A stretch of 64,000 bases of DNA from Sipunculus nudus (taxonomy: Eukaryota; Annelida; Sipuncula; Golfingiida; Sipunculidae), in contig CM049322.1 in assembly GCA_026874595.1 (NCBI GenBank), positions 58,807,886 to 58,871,885 on the forward strand, given 5' to 3'. This document shows, in pieces, positions 38,501 through 50,500 of the stretch. The position numbers and the translations under genes were made by a program. The notes beneath the pieces were generated by a model. That model was not told the origin of the DNA and searched no databases. It saw only the letters and a program-made list of their open reading frames with translations. Position 1 is the stretch's first letter; each line of letters begins with the position of its first letter.

Positions 38501-41500
38501 ACCCCCCAGAGTAGTAAAAAATTTCATACAAAAACTTCAATATCTCAATAACTACATCACTGATGGTCATGATTTTCGGCATACATATTGATCATGAGAT
38601 GTTCCATCAGTTCCTGCAGACTGGTGGTGCCACCTATATTGTTTGATTTTTTAGCTCAGCTGACTATAAGTCATCTGAGCTATAGTCGTGGTCCATTGTC
38701 CGTCGTCCGTCCGTCTGTCCGTCCGTCCGTCCGTCCGTCCGTCCGTCCGTAGATGTGGCACGTTTTGAAACCGTAAGACCTACGAATCCAAAATTCAGCA
38801 TAATGTTAGATGTCCCCAAGATCTCCTACCAAGCCGAAAACTGGGTCTTTGCGACTTCGTTCCTTTGAGAAATTAAGGAAAAACCTCAATTTTTTATTAA
38901 AAACCTATTTTCACACTTCAGGACTGCCTTATATCCAAACCACTCATCTGTTTTCCCTCATATTTACCATAAATATTCTTCTATATAGTTCCTATGTACA
39001 TGCCAGAAATTATGTCTGTATTATATAATTTAAAAAAGTTATGGCCCCAAACATAATGCATTTTGTAAAAAATCAGGAAAGATATTTGATCACTTAACAC
39101 AAAACTTGTTAAAGCTATGGACTTTTTTTCCAGTAATATAACTTTAGTTTATCAAAATTAAATTGTATACCCAAAATTAGATCAAAATCTTTTAAATTTT
39201 TTAAAATATTAACAAAAATAAAAAATTGGTACCTTAAATTTTGCCCAACTTTGACCATGGCACGTTTTTTTACTGTAAGTACTGTGGATTTAATTTTCTC
39301 AGCATGTTTTTGTTAGCATTTTGTCTGTTAACACCAAAAATTTGAAACCAGTTGATCAAAAACTGTAGATTTTATTCAAGTTTTCAAGCACCATGTAACA
39401 AATTGTTTACATCAAGCTAGTGTTATGCAGTTTGCAAGAGCTCAGCTCCCCAGCTTCAGCTATCAGTTCCTAAAATTTGGCATACAATTAGATGTCTCCA
39501 AAATTCCCTACCATGCCAAGAATTTGGTCACTAGGACTTAATACCTTTGAGATATTAATGAAAAACTTCATTTTTCCATTAAAAACCCATTGTTACACTT
39601 CAAGACTGCCTAATATCAAAACCACTGATGTGACTTTAATCATATATAATATACATATTTTTCTATACATTCTCTATGCATATGCCAGAAATGATGTCAG
39701 TATTGCGTAATTGTTTTAAGTTATGGGCCCAAACATAATGCACTATGTAAAAAATCAAGAAATATATTTACTCCCTTAACAAGGGGATTGCTGAAGCTAG
39801 AGTTTTTTTGCCAGGGATGTAACATTATTTAATCAAGATTCAATTGAATACCCCAAATTAGTCCTGAATTTTTCAAATATTATATGTTATTAGTATAAAT
39901 ATAAAATAAGTACCATAAAATTTTGCCCAACTTTGACCATGGCACATTTGTTTCCTGTGAGCACGGTTGATATAATTTTCATATCATGCACACAAGGATT
40001 TCAGCTTTTTAGTATAGAAAGCTGAAAGAAATTGGCCAAAAATTGTAGCTTTTATTAATGTTTTTATGAGACCATGTCAGACCTTAACTCTCTCCAGCCC
40101 CTCTTGAGTCACCTGTATGTTGACCTTGTTGAACTTTCAGCAAATTATGCATGCTTGAGGCGAGCCATACACTGTTGCAGGTAGGCAGCTTATGGCCAGC
40201 AACAGTTGATCCAGGTGTCCAACCCAACTCATCTAGTAGTTTTAACCAACAACATAACAATTAACAATAAATTAATAAATTTTAATGTTTTTTTAATAAC
40301 AAATTAAAGAAAAATAAAAAAGAATTTGTTAGTTTATAATAACAGGAAATCAACTTGCAGTTACTGATGATAAAAGAATCTTGTATCGATGGATAGAATG
40401 TCACGTACTCCAAATAACACCATGCAGTCACCTATGGTATTTTTCAGTTCAATTTTAATGATAAAAAAGTATATCATATTATTCATTACTAATCATTAGG
40501 GATCATATGAAGGAAATTAATGATAGACAAAGATGCAGTTGATATTATTAATCTAGATTCCTACTGTGTCTAGTGTGTACATTGATGTGAAATTAGTCCA
40601 AAATGAATATATTACCTTTTTTTTTTTTAATATAAATAAAAGCCATAAAACCAGGTACTTTTGATCATAATTTAAATGTGTGAATTTTGTATATTCTGGA
40701 TTCTCAACATAATTGTTTAGTGAAAACTGAATAAATGCCAGTAATGGTGGGAAAACTTTGCAATTGTATTTAAATACGAATATTAATATGTACTCCATTA
40801 TAAAATGTCTTGCATAAAGATTTGGAATTCAGGTAAAAATGAAAGTATATGAATACCAGTGCAAATACTTTCAAAATGTATTCATGAATGCATTCATGAA
40901 TATATTCTTTAATATTATTTTAATAATCATTTCAGTTATATTTCATTTTAAAAAATCATAAGATTCTCTTGTTATTTTTAACAAAAAATTATATTTTGGA
41001 CAATATTTGTAATTTTTTTAATAAATAGTTAAACTCTTATATCATATGTTCTGCTTATAAGTTATATGGCCAAGTCAAAATCTGTGTGACAATAGTACTC
41101 CATTTGTTAATAAAATAAATGAAATCAATCCTCTTACCTGTCTCCAAAGATAATATCATAATCATACATAAGCTAAACACCAACAACTCATAATAAAGCT
41201 TATATTTATTACCACACCAAACCAGCATAAGCCTTATTCCTAAATCATATTTTTTAATCATATATAACAGCTGAGCGCCGTGACCCATAGGTCCCTTGTT
41301 TACGATTTCTTCCTCTATTTTTGAGACCTTTAAGGATGCTGTCATCTGTTAATGTAGCATAAATCGTAACGACTGCACCTAGAATCTTCATTCTTGACAC
41401 ACTGAGAGACCTATGAAAAGTCTCCATGGAAACCAGAAATTAGGTCTCTGTTACCCATATCCATCGAGATATGGGGCCCCAAAGTACCCCCCAGAGTAGT

Positions 41501-44500
41501 AAAAAAATTCATACAAAAACTTCAATATCTCAATAACTACATCACTGATGGTCATGATTTTTGGCATACATATTGATCAAGGGGTGTTTCATCAGTTCTT
41601 GCAGACTGGTGGCACAACCTGTATTTGTTCCGTTTTTTTTTATTATTTTTCCTCTATTTTTGAGACCCTAAAGGATGCTGTCATCTGTTAGCGTGGCACA
41701 AATCGTAACGACTGGACCTAGCATCTTCATTCTCGATACACTGAGAGACCTATGAAAAGTCTCCATGGAAACCAGAAATTAGGTCTCTGTTACCCATATC
41801 CTTCGAGCTATGGGGCCCCAAAGTACCCCCCAGAGTAGTCAAAAATTTCATACAAAATCTTCAATATCTCAATAACTACAACACTGATGGGCATGATTTT
41901 CGGCTTACATATTGATCATGAGCTGTTCCATCAGTTTCTGCAGACTGGGTGCGCCACCTCTATTTTTTTCAAATTTTACGAATTTTTTTTCTCTTTTTTT
42001 GAGACCTTTAAAGATGTGGTTATCTGTCAACAGGGTACAAATTGCAACAACTGGACCTAGAAACTTCATTCTTGTCATGCAAGGAGGCCCATGAAGAGTG
42101 CCTGTGGAAACTTGAAATTAGGTCTCTGTTACCCATATCCTTCAAGCTATAGGACTCTGAAGTACCCTCAGAATAATGGACAATTTGATACAAAAGCTGA
42201 AGTATCTGAACAACTTATGCGGAGATCACCATGATTCTTTGCATGGATATTGACCATTAAGTGTTTTGATTAGTTTCTGCAGATTGGTGGAGCCACCTGT
42301 ATTTTTGTATCCTCCAAAACAAAGTTTTGCAGATACTATGTTTTTGACCGGGTTCCTCCGCAGCTGCCACGTTTGTTTTCCAGAGAGCTCCTCTGAGAAA
42401 AATGGACCGATTTTTCCGAAACTTACACCAATTATCTAGTCACATGTGAACTAGTGCCTAACCAATTTGTGTTGACCTCTGACCTTTCCCCTCTATCCAG
42501 CGTCCATTTGTGCGTCTGTTTCCACACATAAACCCTCATATCTGGGGAACCGATTGACCAATCAGGAAATAAAATTTATACAAATGTAGCCCTTGGATTG
42601 CTTTATAACATACACAAAAATGGTGGCACCACCTGTAACCATGTTTGCACAGTGTCAATCTGTTCATCTGCCTTGGGTTAAAATCACTCATATCTCTGCA
42701 GTGAATTGACTAATTCACCTGAAATTCGGCATGCACATACATCCAGGATAGCTTTTTGATTTTATGACAGATGGCACCACCTACATTCACATTCAAGCTG
42801 ATCACATCCAAGCTCATATCTCAGGAACCGTTTGACCGATTGGGCCAAAATTTTGCATGTGTATAGATATCACATAGCTCTTTATCATACGCAAAACTGT
42901 TTTTGCACTGCGTCTGTCTGTTTTCTGCCGTGGGATAATGTCACTCATATCTCGGCAGTGGTTTGACATATCTGCCTAAAATTTTGCATTTTTATACATC
43001 CTGGATAGCTTTCTTGATTTTATGACAGGTGGCGCCACCTACTTTCTAGTTAACGCTGCAGACATCCGAGCTCATATCTGGGGAACCGTTTGAACGATTC
43101 GGCCAAAATTTTGCTTGTGTATAGATCTCTTATAGGTCTTTATCATACACAAAACTGGAGGGGCCACCTGCAACCATTTTTGCACAGCGTCTGTCTGTTT
43201 GTCTGCCGTTGGCTAAAATCACTCATATACATGTAGTGGTTTGAATTTTTTGCCTAAAATTTTGCATATGTATACAACTTGGACAGCTTTCTGGATTTGT
43301 GGTAGGTGGCACAACCTACATACACATTTAGGCTGCAGACATCCATGCTAATATGCAACATACCTCACTCTATTTCCCCTTGCCACTCAATCCATGCCTC
43401 ACTTCAACCGTTCCACTCTGATTTTGGCGGATACACGTGGTCACTTGTCGGCTACCCGTATTCTAGTTTTTAAAGTTTACACATTATTTCTCTATTTTTG
43501 AGATATATAAATAAAGACTAAATCTTGGCCTGTTGGTTAATCTGTTTGATGCTTCAGTTGAATGGGTATATACTACCATTCTGATGATAAAATTTCCTTT
43601 AGCGAATCTCTTCCCTGTCAGCTGAGCGACATGACCCATGGGTCACTTGTTATGACAATATTACAGTAATTAATATTTATAAGACAAAAAAAAAGTCAAA
43701 ATACAAACCTCCACGGTGTAGGGGTTGAGCATGTGGCTCCCAGGACCCGCTGGTGTAGTACACAGAGCCTAATTAACATATAATTGTATCCGCCAAAACG
43801 AAGTTTTGCGGATACTATGTTTTTGACCGGGTTCCGCCGCCGCCGCCGCGTTCGTTTCGGGAGAACTCCTCTGAGACTACTGGACAGATTTTTCCGAAAC
43901 TTACACAAATTATCGGGTCACATGTGAACTGGTGCCTAACCAAGTGACCTTGACCTCTGACCTTTTGTCTCTGCCCAGCGTCCGTTTGTGCGTCTGTTTC
44001 CACACATAAACCCATATATCTCGGGAACCGTTTGACCGATCCGGAAAAATTTTTTACACAAATGTAGCCCTGGGATAGCTTTATAACATACACAACAAAA
44101 GGTGGCGCCACCTGCAACCATTTTTGCACAGTGTCCATCTGTTCATCTGGCTTGGGTTAAAATCACTCATATCTCTGCAGTGGTTTGACTAATTCACCTA
44201 AAATTCGGCATGCGTATACATCCTAGATAGCTTTCTCGATTTTATGACAGGTGGCGCCACCTACATTCACGTTAACGCTCCACACATAAACCCATATATC
44301 TCGGGAACCGATTGACCGATCCGGAAAAATTTTTTACACAAATGTAGCCCTGGGATAGCTTTATAACATACACAACAAAAGGTGGCGCCACCTGCAACCA
44401 TGTTTGCACAGTGTCCATCTGTTCATCTGCCTGGGGTTAAAATCACTCATATCTCTGCAGTGGTTTGACTAATTCACATAAAATTCGACATGTGTATACA

Positions 44501-47500
44501 TCCTAGATAGCTTTCTCGATTTTATGACAGGTGGCGCCACCTACATTCACGTTAACGCTCCACACATAAACCCTTATATCTCGGGAACCGTTTGACCGAT
44601 CCGGAAAATTTTTTTACACAAATGTAGCCCTGGGAATGCTTTATAACATACACAACAAAAGTTTGCGCCACCTGCAACCATGTTTGCACAGTGTTCATTT
44701 GTTCATCTGCATGGGGTTAAAATCACTCATATCTCTGCAGTGGTTTGACTAATCCACCTAAAAATCGGCATGCGTATACATCCTAGATAGCTTTCTCGAT
44801 TTTATGACAGGTGGCGCCACCTACATTCACGTTAACGCTCCACACATAAACCCATATATCTCTGGAACCGGTTGACCGATCCGGAAAAAAATTTTACACA
44901 AATGTAGCCCTGGGATAGCTTTATAACATACACAACAAAAGGCAGCGCCACCTGCAACCATGTTTGCAGTGTCCATCTGTTCATCTGCCTGGGGTTAAAA
45001 TCACTCATATCTCTGCAGTGGTTTGACTAATTCACCTAAAATTCGGCATGCGTATACATCCTAGATAGCTTTCTCGATTTTATGACAGGTGGCGCCACCT
45101 ACATTCACGTTAACGCTGCAGACATCCAAGCTCATATCTCGGGAACTGTTTGACCAATCAGGAAAAAAAAATTACACAAATGTAGCCCTTGGATAGCTTT
45201 ATAACATTCACAAAAATGGTGGCGTCACCTGCAGCCATTTTTACACAGCGTCCATCTGTTTGTCTGCCTTTGGTTAAAATCACTCATATCCCTGCAGTGG
45301 TTTGACCAAATTCCCTGAAATTCAGCATGCTTATACACCCCGCATAGCTTTCTTGATTTTATGACAGGTGGTGCCACCTACATTCACATTCATGCTGTAG
45401 ACATCCATGCTTATATCTCCGGACTCATTCAACCAATCAGGAAAATTTTTTTACACAAATGAAGCCCTTGGATAGCTTTAAAACATACACAAAAATGGTG
45501 GCGCAACCTGCAGCCATTTTTGCACAGCGTCCATCTGTTTGTCTGCTGTGGGATAAAATCACTCGTATATCTACAGTGGTTTGACTTTTCCACATCAAAT
45601 TTTGCTTGTGTATATATCTTGGATAGTTTCAAATAACAGGTGGCGCCACCTACAATCATGTTTATGTGGCAGAGATCCATTCTAATATTTAACACATGTA
45701 ACTCTATATCCCCTTGCCACTCAATCCATGCCTTACTTCACCCGTCCTTCTCTGATTTTGGCGGATACACGTAGTCGCTTGTCGACTACCCGTATTCTAG
45801 TTAGTTATATTGTAAACAAACACACATACACATACACACATGAATAGGGGCGGCAGAGGAAACTAGGTAATGAAGAATAATTGGTTCTTTACAAACTTGT
45901 TTGTTTTGATGGCTTGTGCTCTTTAAGATGTTAACAGATTTTTATTCCGTCTATCCAGGACCAAATCAGTGACAGGAGAGATTCAAGTCAATGGAAAACC
46001 GAGGAATTTACGGAAATTCCGGAAGATGTCATGTTACATCATGCAGGACGACCATCTGCTGCCACACCTGACGGTCAGTGAGGCGATGATGTGTTCCGCT
46101 AACCTCAAAATCACAGAAAAAACGACCATAGAGGATAAGAAAGCTCTGGTAAGGGTCCAGTATGAAACACTTGATTATAATTACGCTTCCTTCATTTCCT
46201 TAAGGTCAAGGAATGCATCCAAACCAGTGCACCAATACATTGATACAAAGTTGGTTCTTATACTTTTATCATTAGAATTTCCTGCATTGATCAATATGCT
46301 GACATATTTTTTATTTGTTCATATGATAAAAAAGTCCATTTGCATAAAAAAAAGCTTGCAGCATCTGATTGGCTAATTGTTTGTCTATAAATAATATTTA
46401 ATGCAAGAGAAATTTCAGGAAATTTATTGATTTTATAAAATGAGGAATTTCCACTTCTGTAATTTTCAGAAAATTTTACTTCATTCACTCTTTTTCATGC
46501 ATATGTGCTTAAAATTAAGGAAATTTCTCATGGGCTGTCTGCCTGACCTGAAATGGTTTACCAATCACACCAAAGAAGGGCATCTGCCAAAATGTCCTCT
46601 TATAATTTTGTGATACCCTCATTGTGACTGTGCATGGCAGTGAGTTCTTTGCAGTCATAAATCATCATATCAATCAGGTACTCTTGTACAAGGAGGACCA
46701 CAAGTACAAGAACCAGCAATAGCACATTTTGTGTGATGATCAGTCAGTGCATGATCTGACAAAATCAGGCTGACATAAAGCACCTAGAGCTTTTGAGTAT
46801 TTTCTCTGTCATGTATGGAACACAAAATCCAGGTTAAGAAAGTCATGGAAAAATAGGGGGTTTTGCGCATGCGTCCTGGAATTTAGTGAAAGTGCCTTGT
46901 TTGACCAGAGATGAACATACAAATCAGTCACATTCAGGGAACCAACAATTTTGTTTGTTATTAAATAGATCTGCCAGCTTTTTCTGTATATATTGCCATT
47001 CTTTAATAATTCTAATAAAACATGATTATATACTGACCCAAAGCTTAATTTTAAGCTTAATTCTTTTTTATTAAGTGTCATCATCATTCCTTTATCCTTA
47101 CTCACTATTCAAGAAGATACCCTTGACATCTGTAGTGATCAATTACTGACTTTAATTGTCACATTTACCAGTGTATCAGGATGGTTGTATTGTCCTGAAA
47201 AACACAAAAGATTCCTGGAAAAATCCTCAGAAATTCCTAGAACTTATGTGAACCCTGATATTAGGTCTATGAACTGTGAGGATACTTATATTTGATTCTT
47301 TGCCTTTGATTCAGTTCTTGATTCAATTCTTAGTTGAGCAGTAAATTTTCCAGAGGCTGAAAAAAAAATGAAAGCAATTTTAGGAAAATGGATATTAGTA
47401 AATTTAAGCAAATATACCAAACATGTAGCTCACCCTTTGTTTGTCTCCGCCATATTTGTTTCTATTTGAGTGTAGTCCACCAGCAAACGTTTAAAATAGA

Positions 47501-50500
47501 TTTAGGGCACATACGCGATAAATAGCTTTGACATCACAAACTGCTCTGTCAAATATGAGAGCTGACAGAGTACCTCGGGATGGTAGATGCAACAAAATAA
47601 TAATCAACATGAATCAATCAGAGGTTAAAAATCAATTACAATTTAATCGAGGGCTTTCAGTTCAATGCATCAGTTCTTCAATGCATGGTTACACCCTAAC
47701 CGGGTATTTTGTTTACAGGTTCATCTTTTGATATATTGGTTTTAGGTCCATCTACTTGACGATACCCTGAAACTGGCCATGTACACCTGCACATCAGGTG
47801 TGATTCATTTGTTTAAATTAAATCTAACCCATGAAGTCAACCAGATAATGGTAATGGCATCTAATGTTAAGTGCATATAAGTGCATATAAGTGCATATAA
47901 GACCAGATTATCCTGAAATTCTGCCAGTCAGACCACGCTGAAGGTTCTGAAGATCTCCCGTGGTTATTGACATTTTTCATTTGGTCATTGACATTACTGC
48001 GGTGTACAGAGGTCTGGTGCTATAGCTACTTTCATGTTCAGTGGTATGTTGAATATTCATGTGATGAAGTTGAATATTCATGTGTTGATGGTTGAGTCAC
48101 CCTGCGTCAGTGCAAAAGGGGTGACAGTCAAATCTGCTGTCCCCTTTTTACCCCAGATATACACATAATTCAAGACTTGTTGCTTTTATTTAATCTGTTC
48201 TCTGCTGATACAGATTATTCTAAGTGCGCCTTCCATTCCATGTAAAAGTAAATGCCCAAGCCTTGCTAATCAAAAACTTCAGACAGACATGCAGGGAAAA
48301 CCCAAACATTACATTTACAGATCCCATTTCTGAAGGGACAGATTCTGGATTTAATGGTGATAATAAATATAATTGCAAGAAACAGTTTAATTAAATGTAA
48401 AATTAAAATTTCCTATTTCTGATTTAAAAGTGGAATCTAGGTCTCTATGGATATAACTGGAAATTCCTTTGTATCAGGTCCTCTATATTTGGCCCTGGCA
48501 AGCTGAAAGAGCATGGGATTTTAGAATTGGTAAATGGTGGTCTGTGACAAATAAATGTGTAATTTACCATAAAGGGAAAATAGTCCAGTTCAGCAACTAA
48601 CTGTTAATCTTGATATATTATATTGAAATGGGGTCAGCCTGTAAAACAAGTCTATATTTGAAATCCAGATACTTGGTATAAAGATATAATTCTTGGCTGT
48701 TTACCTTCATCTTCAGTTATTTTACACACCATCACCCTGACATGCCTCCTGTAGACCCAGCATCTGGCTCTCATGCAAATGTAAAAAGTGGCCCATGGGT
48801 CATGGTGCTCAGCAGAGGGGAACTAGTCTGTGATGATATGTAAATTATATATATGTAAATCTTTGTTTTCAGGTTGATGATATACTCAGCATGTTGAGTC
48901 TAACAGAGGCTAAAGGCACGAGGACGGCAAACCTGAGTGGTGGGCAAAGAAAACGACTTTCAATCGCTCTGGAACTCGTCAATAACCCTCCCGTCATGTT
49001 CTTTGATGAGCCCACAAGGTAAGACATTCATACATTTAAGGGGTGCTCCATTTATTCCAGTTTAAGTTTTGTAGGCACTAGTGGTTTTTCTGTACATCAT
49101 GGAAGTACACACAGTGGGTGTACAAAAGATAAATAAAACAGTGTAGGTAAAGTGAAACTGAACAGTGTTTGAGTGTCCTTCTTTTCAAAAGAAGAAAGTG
49201 AATGCTCATTTTCCAGTAAAGAATATGATAAAAACTACCATACAGATCCTTTCGCATCTGCACCGATGTGCTATGCAGTGCTGGTCTGTATGTGGAGTTT
49301 CAGTTTTAATTAGAAGTACAGAGCACAGTATCTGTATAACATATCAGGACTGTCTGGTCAGTCACAGCAGTCCAGAAAGCTTATAATAAGTGTGGTAGAT
49401 GAACCATCTGTGCTCTAAATATTTAATTCAGTTTCATGATCATTTGCACTGGATGGTTCAATATGATAACTGTGAACCAGTGGAAGAAATGTTGGCTCTC
49501 ATTTAGTTCATCTCATAAATTTGCATCTTATGGGCTGCAGGTATGTGATATCAGAAATTATGGAGAATCAGGATTTAGCTTTGGAAAAGGACATAAATAC
49601 TTTATGCAAGTTGTACTTCCAATTCACTGCATATCCAAGGATAAAACAAAGAGGAAAACATATTAAGTCTCAGGGAAATAGAATTTAATTAATGTCCTGA
49701 TTGTGCAAGCATCCAATGACTAGAAATTTTCTTGAAGCATTAGTCACATGACTGTCACATGACTGTCACATGACATAAGGCAAGCAATAACTATGTAGTC
49801 CTGAAACTGGAATGAATGGATAATAAATGGGTCTGATAACTATGACAACCATTGAGTCACATGACTATCAGCTGATGTACTCTGTCCACCCATCTCGTGA
49901 TGGTTAATGCTCCGTACCCTGTCCACTGCCCGCTGATAACACTCACTGATACCAGCCCTAACCATCAAGTTCCCTGTCCACTGCCTGCTGATAACACTCA
50001 CTGATACCAGACTTCACTATCCTGAACTGTGGCCGTCTATATGTGGTGTGATCTTTTATTGATTAACTCTTGACCTTCTGTCTATTCAGTGGTCAGAGCT
50101 ATCATCTTGGTCCAGAAAGTGGACAGTGCATGGCTAGTAGACATAGGTGACAGGAATCAGGTGTAAAAAATTGTTCAATGATTGAATCTTTCCATTATAA
50201 ATACACAAGAAATGTTCCAAAGTCTTTTGGCAATTACTTAAAATTCTTGGAATCTAGCAAGTTTCAGAAAGATCTTTAATTAATTCATAAAAATCCAATC
50301 TTGGTGAAAACATTTATATAGTTAATTAGTAGGTGGCTTGACATTTATAGCATTAAATGGTAACCTTTGATATGATAGCACATGCAGAGATACCAGAAAT
50401 GACATATTATAGAAATATGTGTGTAATCTTATCATCCTTTCCCCACTGGTTTATGTCTCAGTATCTGCGTATCGGACTCGTGCTTGTACCTTGGTACAGG

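Larger units (their letters stand above)
36730..43651 (+). mobile_element. X2: composite Helentron-like element in the ABCG intron, with nested Y2 and E3
   Basis: The 5' hairpin is perfect, AGCTCAGCT..AGCTGAGCT. The 3' end has GTCAGCTGAGC (43617-43627), the palindrome TGACCCATGGGTCA (43632-43645) and CACTTGTT. The core has units of about 338 bp, partly organised as 675-bp dimers (37381 onward matches 38056 onward), with a deletion junction near 38246. Y2 (38651-41300) and E3 (42307-43466) are nested inside. Without them X2 would be about 3.1 kb. Confidence 0.72.
46149..48872 (+). other. Intron of about 2.7 kb
   Basis: Non-coding. It contains a small 10-bp tandem repeat (GTGCATATAA x3, 47871-47900) and, near 48786-48814, a reverse-oriented solo 3' end of the X/Y family. 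No other exon is recognised. Confidence 0.6.

Noticed and set aside
15465-43651. X1 and X2 as two arms of a segmental duplication or a CRISPR-like array
   Set aside because: The outside flanks differ. The units are 280-340 bp without short spacers, so neither segmental duplication nor CRISPR fits.
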